64,000 nucleotides of DNA from contig NZ_CP010554.1 of NCBI RefSeq assembly GCF_000934545.1, positions 744,001 through 808,000 on the forward strand, in the 5' to 3' direction. Of this stretch, positions 54,362-63,280 are shown piece by piece (position 1 is the stretch's first letter; every line of letters begins with the position of its first letter). The notes beneath the pieces are model-generated. The model did not search any database, was not told where the DNA came from, and was given only the letters and a program-made list of their open reading frames with translations. Both the position numbers and the translations under genes were made by a program. This stretch comes from Rugosibacter aromaticivorans. GTDB taxonomy: Bacteria; Pseudomonadota; Gammaproteobacteria; Burkholderiales; Rhodocyclaceae.

Positions 54362-55953
54362 TAAGGCGCAACCTGGCTACGGAGATTAATCAAACGCCCG
54401 TCTCTTTCTGGCGCTCTTTGTTATTTTTTTCTATCTACCGATCGAGCGTCGCACTGTTTTTTCTGGGTGCGGTAGTGGTATTTGGTGACGCTGTGAGCCT
54501 GGGTGCTCAGAATGCCCATTTATTCCGCAACGTTGCCAGCATCTACTTAGTGCTTTCGGTGGTTTTTTTGGCGACACAGTTACGACATCCACATCACTTT
54601 GATGTGCAGCTGACAATCCATGTTGCAACCGATATCCTTGCCTTGACGCTTATGATGTTTGCTAGTGGCGGTCAAAAAAGCGGGGTCGCGACGTTGTTGC
54701 TGGTTGTGGTTTCGGGGGCTGGACTGGTCGGTCAGGGACGCATGGTTTTGTTTTATGCGGCGCTGGCTTCGGTTGCCGTCTTGCTCGAAGAAAGTTGGTG
54801 GGCACTGGTGATAGATAGCGAGCCCGCCGATTTTTTCAGTGCCGGCATTATTTGTCTGGTTTTTTTTGCAGCCGCAATTGCAGCCCGAATGCTGGCAAAA
54901 CGCGTAGTGGCCAACGAACTCTTGGCTCTTGAGCGAGGGCAACAACTCGATGCTCAGTTAAAAATAAGCAAACAAATTATTCGCGATATGGAAGGTGGCG
55001 TGCTGGTAGTTAATAGCGAGGGGCAGGTGCATATGAGCAATCCACAAGCCAGAGCCTTACTGGACATGCCGCTGCAGGATGGCCAGCAACCTCTGAGAGG
55101 ATCACTGGCGGAACGGTTTTTGATTTGGCAAGCGCATCACGTTGAAACGACCGAGATCTTTTTTTTCCGGGAAACAAATCGCCAGTTGCGGACACGCTAT
55201 TTACCCCCTTCGAGCATGCTGGGAGATTCTTTACTTTATCTGGAAGACATGGCGCAGGTTCACTTTCAGTCGCAACAGCTAAAACTTGCAGCGCTTGGTC
55301 GGTTGACGGCAAATATGGCGCATGAAATTCGCAATCCACTGGCGGCGATCAGTCATGCGGCAGAGCTCCTGGCAGAGGACAACGCGAATCCTTTTCAACA
55401 ACGACTTGCCCGCATTGTTCACGACAATACCCTGCGCCTTAATCGCTTGGTTACCGAAGTGCTGGAGCTTGGTCGTCGCGACCAGGCAGCACCTGAAACG
55501 ATTGATTGGCAGAGATTTATAGAGGGTTTTATGGAAGAAATGTTCTTGCATGACGCCTCGGCAGCAAGTCGTATTCGAGTGACAGACGCTCGTGGCCTGA
55601 AGGTGTGGTTTGATCGCGGACATCTGCATCGCGTGCTATGGAATCTTCTGGTGAATGCATTGCGGCATGCCAGTGACACCGAAGGTGCGGTTCGAGTCCA
55701 AGCAAAGGTAGTCATGGCGAATTGCATTGAATTGCACATCAGTGATGATGGTAGTGGAATTGAAGAATCTTTACGCGCACAAGTATTTGAACCTTTTTTT
55801 ACGACGCACGGTGCCGGAACGGGTCTTGGACTCTATATTGCACGAGAGCTGTGCGAGGCGAATAAGGCGCGCCTGGAGTTGTTGCCCAAATTATTGCCAA
55901 ATAGTCCTGGTGCACATTTTCGAATCACGGTTGAGGGAGCGCTATGTCTTTGA
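54358..55953 (+). CDS. pilS: Sensor histidine kinase PilS
   Basis: About 531 residues from ATG 54358. Six membrane spans (residues about 22-185), then a PAS-like sensor domain (IIRDMEGGVLVVNSEGQVHMSNPQARALL) and the kinase: H box AANMAHEIRNPLAAISHAAELL-like (here TANMAHEIRNPLAAI), N box NLLVNALRHA, DDGSGIEES and GTGLGLYIARELCE. It activates PilR, which drives pilin gene expression with sigma-54. It overlaps pilR by 10 bp. Confidence 0.92.
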   Translation: MIRRNLATEINQTPVSFWRSLLFFSIYRSSVALFFLGAVVVFGDAVSLGAQNAHLFRNVASIYLVLSVVFLATQLRHPHHFDVQLTIHVATDILALTLMMFASGGQKSGVATLLLVVVSGAGLVGQGRMVLFYAALASVAVLLEESWWALVIDSEPADFFSAGIICLVFFAAAIAARMLAKRVVANELLALERGQQLDAQLKISKQIIRDMEGGVLVVNSEGQVHMSNPQARALLDMPLQDGQQPLRGSLAERFLIWQAHHVETTEIFFFRETNRQLRTRYLPPSSMLGDSLLYLEDMAQVHFQSQQLKLAALGRLTANMAHEIRNPLAAISHAAELLAEDNANPFQQRLARIVHDNTLRLNRLVTEVLELGRRDQAAPETIDWQRFIEGFMEEMFLHDASAASRIRVTDARGLKVWFDRGHLHRVLWNLLVNALRHASDTEGAVRVQAKVVMANCIELHISDDGSGIEESLRAQVFEPFFTTHGAGTGLGLYIARELCEANKARLELLPKLLPNSPGAHFRITVEGALCL

Positions 55954-57299
55954 AAATCCAGCGGCGTCGGCGCGGAGAAGCTAATCGCATTTTGATCGTG
56001 GATGACGAGGCAGATATTCGTGAGCTAATTGATCTAACGCTCGTGCGCATGGGGCTTGAGGTTGATTGCGCGGGATCATTGGTAGAAGCCCGCACCATGC
56101 TGGCAAGCCATCGTTATCAACTTTGTTTGACTGATATGCGGTTGCCCGATGGTACAGGGCTAGATCTCGTGCGCCATGTTAATGAGGTTATGGCCGACTT
56201 GCCGGTGGCTGTGATGACGGCGTATGGCAGCACCGAAAATGCGGTTGCAGCACTGAAGGAAGGTGCTTTTGATTACGTCACGAAGCCAGTGTCACTTGAT
56301 CAGCTAAGAGGCTTGGTCAAGCTGGCATTAGAGTTGTCAGGAACAGAGTCGGTTTCTGGTGCAAACGCTGAGGCCAGGCTTCTCGGCGATTCGCCCGCGA
56401 TGCAACAGGTGCGTGCCCTCATTGAGCGCGTCGCACGCAGTCAGGCCCCCGTCCATATCACGGGTGAATCTGGGAGCGGAAAAGAATTGGCCGCGCAATT
56501 AATCCATCAGCTAGGTGCGCGTCGTGATCGTGCGTTTGTGCCGGTAAATTGCGGTGCTATTCCCGAAAACTTGATGGAGAGTGAGTTCTTCGGTTATCGC
56601 AGGGGGGCATTTACAGGGGCCAATGAAGATCGCGATGGTTTTTTTCAGGCAGCCAATGGGGGAACATTGTTTCTCGACGAAGTGGCAGACTTATCTTTAG
56701 CGATGCAAGTAAAGCTGTTGCGCGTGATTCAGGAAAAGCGGGTGCGCAAAGTCGGCGCGACAACCGAAGAGGATGTCGACGTGCGTGTGATCTGTGCGAC
56801 CCATCAGGACATCAAAGCACTGGTTAATGAAGGGCGTTTTCGTCAGGATCTTTTTTACCGGTTGAATGTGATTGAATTACGTATGCCCGCACTCCGTGAG
56901 TGTCATGAAGATATTCCGTTGCTGGCAACACATATTCTTGACCGGCTAGCCCATGCAGCTGGTATAAGGCCGCCATTGCTTTCTCTTGCTGCTTTAAAGG
57001 AGTTACGGACTCATCCCTTCCCCGGGAATGTGCGTGAGCTCGAAAACATCCTCGAGAGGGCGTTGGCGTTGATGGATGGCAGCTATATCGAAGCGGCTGA
57101 TCTCAGCCTACGGTCATCTCGCCCTGAAAATGAATCGACAGCAACAACGTTGCAGGACAAGCTGGATCAGGTTGAGCGCCAAATGATTTTGGATGCGCTT
57201 CAAGAAGCAAATAACAATCGTACTGCAGCTGCCCGTTTGCTAGGGGTCACTTTCCGTTCCCTACGCTATCGTATGGCTCGTCTGGGCATGAACGAATGA
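55944..57299 (+). CDS. pilR: Sigma-54-dependent response regulator PilR
   Basis: A 451-residue regulator. Receiver domain with ILIVDDEADIRELI, phosphoacceptor in LCLTDMRLPDGTG and KPVSLDQL. AAA+ domain with Walker A GESGSGKE, sigma-54 contact loop GAFTGA, Walker B GGTLFLDEVADLS. C-terminal Fis-type helix-turn-helix NNRTAAARLLGVTFRSLRYRM. It controls type IV pilus genes in other species; pilA is not in this window. Confidence 0.94.
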   Translation: MSLKIQRRRRGEANRILIVDDEADIRELIDLTLVRMGLEVDCAGSLVEARTMLASHRYQLCLTDMRLPDGTGLDLVRHVNEVMADLPVAVMTAYGSTENAVAALKEGAFDYVTKPVSLDQLRGLVKLALELSGTESVSGANAEARLLGDSPAMQQVRALIERVARSQAPVHITGESGSGKELAAQLIHQLGARRDRAFVPVNCGAIPENLMESEFFGYRRGAFTGANEDRDGFFQAANGGTLFLDEVADLSLAMQVKLLRVIQEKRVRKVGATTEEDVDVRVICATHQDIKALVNEGRFRQDLFYRLNVIELRMPALRECHEDIPLLATHILDRLAHAAGIRPPLLSLAALKELRTHPFPGNVRELENILERALALMDGSYIEAADLSLRSSRPENESTATTLQDKLDQVERQMILDALQEANNNRTAAARLLGVTFRSLRYRMARLGMNE

Positions 57300-57856
57300 G
57301 CTCGCTATTTAGTTCTGAACAAGACGAGGGGTGGTTACCCGAAGCCCGGCGTATTCTTTCGCCGAATTTTGACGAGCGCCCTGTAGAAAACGATATTTGT
57401 CTAGTTGTAGTCCATGCCATCAGTTTGCCACCAGGAATGTTTGGCGGGCAGGGCATTATTGATTTGTTTACTAACCAGCTAAATCCGGAAGACCATCCTT
57501 ATTATCGCGAAATATCCAACCTACGAGTTTCGGCACATTTGCTAATACGGCGTAATGGCGAGTTAATTCAATTTGTATCCCTATGGAAACGCGCGTGGCA
57601 TGCTGGGGTTTCCGAATGGGCAGGTCGTGAGCGATGTAATGATTTTTCAATCGGGATTGAGCTTGAGGGTTGCGATGAGTTATCTTTTGAAAAAGCGCAA
57701 TATGCAACGCTCAATGCGGTATTAGCTGATCTGTTGGCTCGCCACCCTATACAAGCCGTTGTTGCCCATAGTGAGATAGCTCCCGGGCGTAAAACAGACC
57801 CGGGACCACTGTTTGACTGGGATAGTGTAATTTGTCCAGCCGTCTACCCCGGATAA
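57296..57856 (+). CDS. ampD: 1,6-anhydro-N-acetylmuramyl-L-alanine amidase AmpD
   Basis: A 186-residue zinc amidase that removes the peptide from anhydro-muropeptides in the cytoplasm. Zinc ligands lie in VVVHAISLPPG and in VAHSEIAPGRKTDPGPLFDW (His and Asp). ISLPPGMFGG and RAWHAGVSEWAGRERCNDFSIGIELEG are family marks (the latter in two pieces). It overlaps the pilR stop by 4 bp. AnmK at 31 kb handles the sugar it releases downstream. Confidence 0.95.
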   Translation: MSSLFSSEQDEGWLPEARRILSPNFDERPVENDICLVVVHAISLPPGMFGGQGIIDLFTNQLNPEDHPYYREISNLRVSAHLLIRRNGELIQFVSLWKRAWHAGVSEWAGRERCNDFSIGIELEGCDELSFEKAQYATLNAVLADLLARHPIQAVVAHSEIAPGRKTDPGPLFDWDSVICPAVYPG

Positions 57857-57901
57857 GAATCCACTCCTTTTCGAGATTTATCAGTGCGATTTATGTTTTT
57901 C

Positions 57902-57926
57902 AAATAACACTTAGCAGGTGTTATTT
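57902..57926 (+). terminator. Hairpin after ampD
   Basis: AAATAACAC pairs with GTGTTATTT around TTAGCAG, 46 bp after the ampD stop. AT-rich and with only a short T run, so a weak terminator. Confidence 0.5.
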
Positions 57927-58110
57927 ATGCCAAAAGAATTAATTCTTCGGTGCCAGTGCGTAAACTAAAACAAATTGATAGACGGATAAACGGGCGGAAT
58001 TCATTGTTTTCAATTGCATTAAAGGCATGGATAATTCACATCAACCCAATTGGGTTGTATTAAATAAAGAAGCGGCTCTTCCCTGTTAAAACTTGTTAAG
58101 GAGACTCACC

Positions 58111-58665
58111 ATGGTTGTAAAGAAGAAAATAGCCACGGCACCGGCAGCGAAGAAGCCCGCTGCCAAAAAACCAGCGGCGAAAAAAGTTGCTGCTAAAAAG
58201 CCAGAAGTTAAGAAAGTAGTTGCCAAAAAACCAGCAGCGACTAAAGTCGCCGCTAAAAAGCCCGTCGTGAAGAAAGCTGCTGCTAAAAAACCGGTAGTGA
58301 AGAAAGTCGCCGCTAACAAGCAGGCCGTTAAAAAGGTGGCTGCTAAAAAACCAGCAGTGAAGAAAGTTGCTGCTAAAAAACCGGTAGTGAAGAAAGTTGC
58401 TGCTAACAAGCAGGCCGTTAAAAAGGTGGCTGCTAAAAAGCCAGCAGTGAAGAAAGTTGCTGCTAAAAAGCCAGTTGCCAAGAAAGTGGCTGCAAAAAAA
58501 CCTGCAGCTAGCCCCGTAGCCAAAAAGCCCGCTGCAAAGAAAGTTGTCGCTAAGAAGCCTGCTGCAAAACCTGCTGCAAAGCCATCAACTGCTGCAACAC
58601 CAGGGTTAAAGTCTTCACTTAATCCGGCAGCTGCTTGGCCTTTCCCTACTGGGTCCCGCCCATAA
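58111..58665 (+). CDS. Lysine/alanine/proline-repeat histone H1-like protein (AlgP type)
   Basis: A 184-residue protein made almost wholly of KKPAAKK, KKVAAKKP and KKPVVKK repeats (residues about 2-150), with a short tail NPAAAWPFPTGSRP. Such proteins resemble the eukaryotic histone H1 tail and AlgP/HC1-type bacterial proteins, and bind DNA through charge. TAAGGAGACTCACC gives a strong binding site for the ATG at 58111. Repeat number is likely to vary between strains because the DNA is internally repetitive. The PilR/AlgR context suggests a surface-gene link, but that is inference. Confidence 0.85.
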   Translation: MVVKKKIATAPAAKKPAAKKPAAKKVAAKKPEVKKVVAKKPAATKVAAKKPVVKKAAAKKPVVKKVAANKQAVKKVAAKKPAVKKVAAKKPVVKKVAANKQAVKKVAAKKPAVKKVAAKKPVAKKVAAKKPAASPVAKKPAAKKVVAKKPAAKPAAKPSTAATPGLKSSLNPAAAWPFPTGSRP

Positions 58666-58682
58666 GGAAAACGCTGGCAAGT

Positions 58683-58757
58683 GGTTACTTTCTTAAAAGT
58701 AACCGTGATGCTGGGTTGAAATGTAAGCGCGTGCTGTTAAGTCGGCACGCGCTTTTT
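58683..58757 (+). terminator. Two hairpins after the H1-like gene; the second is a terminator
   Basis: GGTTACTT pairs with AAGTAACC (58683-58704). AAGCGCGTGC (58725-58734) pairs with GCACGCGCTT (58745-58754), followed by TTTTTATT. The second is a strong Rho-independent terminator. Confidence 0.85.
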
Positions 58758-58851
58758 ATTTCCCGCAAAACAATAGATTGGAATCCATGCATTGTCCTAT
58801 TGTGTTTTAACGATGCCGTGACGTGGCGTGACATCGTAGATGCTGCATGCC

Positions 58852-58877
58852 AAAAGTCGGCGCTGGTAACATGGTAG
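58852..58877 (+). repeat. Dispersed repeat copy, H1-like gene to tRNA-Asn
   Basis: AAAAGTCGGCGCTGG then TAACATGGTAG. Full core, with a diverged right half. The rest of the 58758-58951 interval shows nothing else I can name. Confidence 0.8.
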
Positions 58878-58954
58878 ATCGTCGGTAGGGTCAATCAACG
58901 GGGCAGAATGCTTTAGTAAAGCGGCCAAGGTGAATAAAAAAATTCCGTGGACAA

Positions 58955-58983
58955 AAAAAGCCCGCAGTAACGCGGGCTTTTCA
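58955..58983 (-). terminator. Terminator of tRNA-Asn
   Basis: AAAAGCCCGC pairs with GCGGGCTTTT around AGTAAC, with A/T runs on both sides; it lies just after tRNA-Asn on the minus strand. Confidence 0.85.
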
Positions 58984-58987
58984 ATTC

Positions 58988-59063
58988 TGGCTCCTCGACC
59001 TGGGCTCGAACCAGGGACCTACGGATTAACAGTCCGGCGCTCTACCGACTGAGCTATCGAGGA
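58988..59063 (-). tRNA. tRNA-Asn (GTT)
   Basis: A 76-base cloverleaf on the minus strand: acceptor TCCTCGA/TCGAGGA, anticodon loop ACTGTTAAT (GTT), T-arm TGGTTCGAGCCCA, discriminator G, encoded CCA. Confidence 0.97.
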
Positions 59064-59120
59064 ATATGAAGGCGCGAATTATAGCCACAGGAGCTAGCGC
59101 CTGCAATACCTTTCGCGTGT

Positions 59121-60329
59121 TTACTTTTTGCCGATGACGGATGCGGTGGCGGTGGCTACGTAGTCAATATTTTTGGTGTTGAGTGCAGCCAGGCAGATGC
59201 GGCCGGTGCTGACAGCATAAATAGCGAACTCGGTTTTTAGTTGTTCAACTTGTTGGGCCGTCAGCCCAGTGTAGGAAAACATACCGCGTTGTTTGACCAC
59301 AAAAGAAAAGTCCTGCGGTACGTTTTTTTCCTTGAGTTTTTCTACGAGCGAAATGCGCATGGCACGAATGCGTTCGCGCATGGTGGCGAGTTCAGCTTCC
59401 CATTGCTGACGTAACGCGGAGCTGGATAGTACGGCCGCAACAATGGCGCCGCCGTGGGTCGGCGGGTTGGAGTAGTTGGTGCGGATAACGCGTTTGACTT
59501 GCGAGAGTACGCGGGCGGATTCTTCCTTGTTTTCTGTGACTAGCGTTAGCGCGCCAACCCGTTCGCCGTAGAGTGAGAAGGATTTTGAAAAGCTGCTGGA
59601 AACTAAAAATTGAAGGCCGGATGCAGCAAATAAGTTCAGCGCAACGGCATCTTCAGTGATGCCGTCAGCAAAGCCCTGGTAGGCCATGTCGATAAAAGCA
59701 ATCAGATTTTTTTCGCGAATAACGGCGACCACTTGTTTCCATTGCTCAGCGGTAAGGTCAGCGCCTGTTGGGTTGTGGCAGCAGGCGTGCAGAACGATGA
59801 TGGCGTTGGCTTCCAGTGCGGCAAGGTAGGCCTTCATGGCGGCAAAATTCACGCTATGGGTGGCGGCATCGTAGTAAGGGTAGTTTTCTACGGTAAACCC
59901 GGCGGATTCAAACAGGGCGCGGTGGTTTTCCCAGCTGGGGTCGCTAATGTAGACTTTTGAGCTGGGGTAGAGCCGCTTGAGAAAATCTGCACCAACTTTT
60001 AATGCGCCTGTACCACCGAGTGCTTCAATGGTAACGGCGCGGCCTTCTTTGATCAGCGGGGAGTCTGTGCCGAAAATGAGATTTTGTACGCTTGTATTAA
60101 AGGCACCCAGGCCTTCGATGGGCTGATAGCCGCGCGCTGGGGCGGCTTCCAGACGCGTTTTTTCAGCGGCTTTGACTGCTTCGAGCAAGGGGAGCTTGCC
60201 GTTATCGTTGTAATAAACGCCCACGCCTAAATTAACTTTGTTGGGGTTGGTGTCGGCATTAAAGCCTTCGGTCAGGCCAAGAATGGGGTCGCGGGGGGCT
60301 AATTCAACCGCCGAAAAAATTGAGGTCAT
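59121..60329 (-). CDS. Aspartate/aromatic-amino-acid aminotransferase
   Basis: A 402-residue PLP enzyme of the AspC/TyrB group. It starts MTSIFSAVELAPRDPILGLTEGF; the PLP lysine is in SSFSKSFSLYGERVGALT; HACCHNPTGADLT and the substrate arginine near NYSNPPTHGGAIV also fit. Whether it prefers aspartate or aromatic substrates cannot be settled. The start at 60329 is supported by the family; 22 upstream codons would run through a dispersed repeat copy. A copy of that repeat is therefore in its 5' leader. Confidence 0.93.
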   Translation of the reverse strand: MTSIFSAVELAPRDPILGLTEGFNADTNPNKVNLGVGVYYNDNGKLPLLEAVKAAEKTRLEAAPARGYQPIEGLGAFNTSVQNLIFGTDSPLIKEGRAVTIEALGGTGALKVGADFLKRLYPSSKVYISDPSWENHRALFESAGFTVENYPYYDAATHSVNFAAMKAYLAALEANAIIVLHACCHNPTGADLTAEQWKQVVAVIREKNLIAFIDMAYQGFADGITEDAVALNLFAASGLQFLVSSSFSKSFSLYGERVGALTLVTENKEESARVLSQVKRVIRTNYSNPPTHGGAIVAAVLSSSALRQQWEAELATMRERIRAMRISLVEKLKEKNVPQDFSFVVKQRGMFSYTGLTAQQVEQLKTEFAIYAVSTGRICLAALNTKNIDYVATATASVIGKK

Positions 60330-60357
60330 GAGATTCCAGAAAATGATGATGTTAGGT

Positions 60358-60383
60358 AAAAATCGGCGCTGGTGAGACGGTGT
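60358..60383 (+). repeat. Dispersed repeat copy in the aminotransferase 5' leader
   Basis: AAAAATCGGCGCTGG then TGAGACGGTG. It lies 29 bases before the aminotransferase start (minus strand) and in the divergent region facing uvrB. Confidence 0.8.
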
Positions 60384-60523
60384 TTTATCGATCAATTTTT
60401 CGATTGATTAGTCGATCAAGCGCGCAACGCGTAATAATACCCGATTGAGCCTAATCTTTGAATGGCTTGCAGCTCGTATGAGCGCCTCTTGACGCATCAA
60501 AAAACCGATAAACGAGGGTTGTA

Positions 60524-62596
60524 GTGACGTACGCAAATGATCCAAAAGCAGACGTGGTGACGTTTGAGGGCAGCCCTTTTCGTCTCCATCAACCATTTTC
60601 ACCAGCGGGCGATCAGCCCGAAGCGATTCGCTTGCTGGCTGAAGGGATTAACGACGGATTGTCGTTTCAAACATTGCTTGGGGTGACGGGCTCTGGCAAG
60701 ACCTACACCATGGCAAACGTGATTGCACGGCTAGGGCGGCCGGCTTTGGTGCTGGCACCCAACAAAACATTGGCAGCGCAGTTGTATTCCGAATTCCGCG
60801 AGTTTTTTCCGGAAAACGCGGTGGAGTATTTCGTTTCTTATTATGACTACTATCAGCCCGAAGCCTATGTGCCTTCGCGCGATTTGTTCATCGAGAAAGA
60901 CTCGGCAATCAATGAGCATATTGAGCAAATGCGCTTGTCGACGACCAAGAGTTTGCTTGAGCGGCGCGACGTGGTCATTGTGTGCACGGTGTCGGCGATT
61001 TACGGCATTGGCGACCCGGTGGATTACCACAGCATGATTCTGCATTTGCGCCAAGGCGAGAAAATGGCGCAGCGCGAGATCATTCGTCGGCTGACTGAAA
61101 TGCAGTACGAGCGCAATGAGGTTGATTTTCGGCGTGGTGTTTATCGTGTGCGCGGTGATGTGATTGATGTGTTCCCGGCTGAAAATGCGGAGAACGCGAT
61201 ACGCATTACTTTATTTGATGATGAAATTGAGACCTTGGCCCTGTTTGATCCTTTAACAGGACAAACGAAGAAAAAGTTAGGTCGATTTACCGTGTTTCCT
61301 TCGAGCCATTACGTCACTCCCCGTGCCACGGTGCTCAAGGCAGTAGAGGCGATCAAGCACGAATTGCGTGAGCGGATGGATTTTTATACCCAGGCGCAAA
61401 AGCTGGTTGAGTTGCAGCGGATTGAGCAGCGCACGCGGTTTGATCTGGAGATGCTGGATCAACTCGGCTTTTGCAAGGGCATCGAAAACTACTCGCGCCA
61501 TTTATCCGGCCGCCAGCCGGGCGAGCCACCCCCGACGTTGTATGACTATTTGCCGAGCGACGCGATCATGTTTGTGGATGAGTCTCATATAGCCATCCCA
61601 CAAGTGGGCAGCATGTATAAAGGCGACCGCGCGCGGAAAGAAAACCTCGTGAGCTATGGGTTTCGTCTGCCCTCAGCGATGGATAATCGTCCTTTGAAGT
61701 TCGAGGAGTTCGAGAAACTAATGCCGCAAACGGTGTTTGTTTCTGCGACGCCATCGGTCTATGAAGAGGCGCATCAAGGCCAGGTGGTTGAGCAGTTAGT
61801 GCGCCCCACGGGGCTGGTCGATCCGATTCTGGAAATTCGTCCGGCCGCAACGCAAGTGGATGATTTGTTAGCGGAGGCAAAAAAACGCATTGCCCTTGGT
61901 GAGCGAGTGCTGGTAACCACCTTGACCAAGCGGCTGTCTGAGCAACTGACTGAGTATTTGAGTGACAATGGCATCAAGGTGCGTTACCTGCACTCGGATA
62001 TTGATACCGTCGAGCGTGTCGAGATTATTCGCGATCTGCGTCTGGGGGTATTCGATGTGTTGATCGGCATCAATTTGTTGCGCGAGGGGCTGGATATTCC
62101 GGAAGTCTCCCTGGTGGCGATACTCGATGCTGACAAAGAGGGGTTTTTACGCTCAACCCGTTCGTTAATCCAAACCATAGGCCGCGCGGCACGGCATATC
62201 AATGGCACAGCGATTTTGTATGCGGATCGAATCACGGATTCGATGCAACGTGCGATTACTGAAACCGAACGCCGTCGAAACACGCAGTTAGCACATAACG
62301 CGGCTTATGGGGTCATCCCGCAGGGAGTGAATAAGCGTATCAAGAACATCATTGATGGGGTTTATGATGCAGATACGGCCGCTCAAACGCGCCAAGCTGT
62401 CCAAGAAGCGGCGCGCTATGAAATGATGAGCGAAAAAGAATTAGCACAGCACATTAAAAAGCTGGAAAAATCAATGCAGGCACATGCCAAGAATCTGGAG
62501 TTTGAAGCCGCCGCCGCCGCCCGTGATGAACTTTTTCGCATCAAGCGCTTGGCGTTTGGCGGTGAAGCGCATGATGCTGAAGGTGATGCGGGCTGA
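60524..62596 (+). CDS. uvrB: UvrABC system protein B
   Basis: A 690-residue damage-recognition helicase of nucleotide excision repair. Walker [13 protein letters not shown], the beta-hairpin region [21 protein letters not shown], helicase motif DESHIA, and [30 protein letters not shown]. The C-terminal UVR domain ([24 protein letters not shown]) contacts UvrC. Start is GTG. It is divergent from the aminotransferase gene; uvrA and uvrC are not in the window. Confidence 0.97.
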   Translation: MTYANDPKADVVTFEGSPFRLHQPFSPAGDQPEAIRLLAEGINDGLSFQTLLGVTGSGKTYTMANVIARLGRPALVLAPNKTLAAQLYSEFREFFPENAVEYFVSYYDYYQPEAYVPSRDLFIEKDSAINEHIEQMRLSTTKSLLERRDVVIVCTVSAIYGIGDPVDYHSMILHLRQGEKMAQREIIRRLTEMQYERNEVDFRRGVYRVRGDVIDVFPAENAENAIRITLFDDEIETLALFDPLTGQTKKKLGRFTVFPSSHYVTPRATVLKAVEAIKHELRERMDFYTQAQKLVELQRIEQRTRFDLEMLDQLGFCKGIENYSRHLSGRQPGEPPPTLYDYLPSDAIMFVDESHIAIPQVGSMYKGDRARKENLVSYGFRLPSAMDNRPLKFEEFEKLMPQTVFVSATPSVYEEAHQGQVVEQLVRPTGLVDPILEIRPAATQVDDLLAEAKKRIALGERVLVTTLTKRLSEQLTEYLSDNGIKVRYLHSDIDTVERVEIIRDLRLGVFDVLIGINLLREGLDIPEVSLVAILDADKEGFLRSTRSLIQTIGRAARHINGTAILYADRITDSMQRAITETERRRNTQLAHNAAYGVIPQGVNKRIKNIIDGVYDADTAAQTRQAVQEAARYEMMSEKELAQHIKKLEKSMQAHAKNLEFEAAAAARDELFRIKRLAFGGEAHDAEGDAG

Positions 62597-62769
62597 GTTG
62601 CGTTGAGTCATGTTGGGTCACGTGAGAGGTGCAATCCTTTCTTTGCGCGTTGCGTGATTGACGTGCATTGTGTAGCATCCGCCGATTGATTACGCGCTAG
62701 GCGATGATTGGCAATCAGGCGAGATTCTCTGTGGGTCTATGCGTTAACGAAATGAATGATGGAGTAGCG

Positions 62770-63246
62770 ATGAGCGATAAATTTGAGTGGTCGGATTCTT
62801 ATTTGCTAGGGTATGGTCCGATGGACGAAACGCACAAAGAATTTGTGCTGTTGGTGGATGCGATGAAGCATGCGTCTGATGCTGATTTTTCTGCACGTCT
62901 TGATGCTTTTGAAAAGCATGCCGTGAAACATTTTTCTGAAGAAGACGAATGGATGACATCAACCAGCTTCCCTTCTGCTGATTGTCATATTGAAGAGCAT
63001 GGCAAAGTACTCGCGTCAGTGCATGGCATACAAGCCATGGACGCAGAAAAAAAACTGAAGATTGGTCGTGGCCTTGTGACGGCGCTGGAAGAATGGTTTC
63101 CGGGGCACGCTGACTACCTGGATTCGGCTTTGGCAAAATGGATGGTCAAGCAGAGTTTTGGTGGCGCACGGGTTGCGCCCGTCGTGTTCAAGCGAAATCC
63201 AAAGATGAGCGAAACTGGCGTGGGCGAGCAGAGTAAAAATCCATAA
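62770..63246 (+). CDS. Bacteriohemerythrin
   Basis: A 158-residue single-domain hemerythrin. Di-iron ligands fit the pattern His in MDETHKEFV, His and Glu in KHFSEEDEWM, His in CHIEEHGKVL, and His and Asp in GHADYLDSAL. It binds oxygen reversibly and may serve in sensing or storage. The ATG at 62770 has GGAG eight bases before it; a longer frame has no family support. A C-terminal extension of about 25 residues follows the domain. No signalling domain is attached. Confidence 0.9.
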   Translation: MSDKFEWSDSYLLGYGPMDETHKEFVLLVDAMKHASDADFSARLDAFEKHAVKHFSEEDEWMTSTSFPSADCHIEEHGKVLASVHGIQAMDAEKKLKIGRGLVTALEEWFPGHADYLDSALAKWMVKQSFGGARVAPVVFKRNPKMSETGVGEQSKNP

Positions 63247-63280
63247 GACTGGTGCGGTGTGAGCGTGTTAGAAATGTGCA

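Noticed and set aside
54758..54780. GGCGCTGGCTTCGG in pilS resembling the repeat
   Set aside because: It lacks the AAAAGTC start and the ACGG end; only nine bases agree.
58086..58523. A 145-codon antisense frame rich in Ala, Thr, Phe opposite the H1-like gene
   Set aside because: Its repeats are the reverse complement of the KKPAAKK units; no start signal and no family.
58130..58560. Regular repeats that might be taken for a CRISPR array
   Set aside because: Units are coding, lack unique spacers of constant length and are not palindromic; no cas genes are present.
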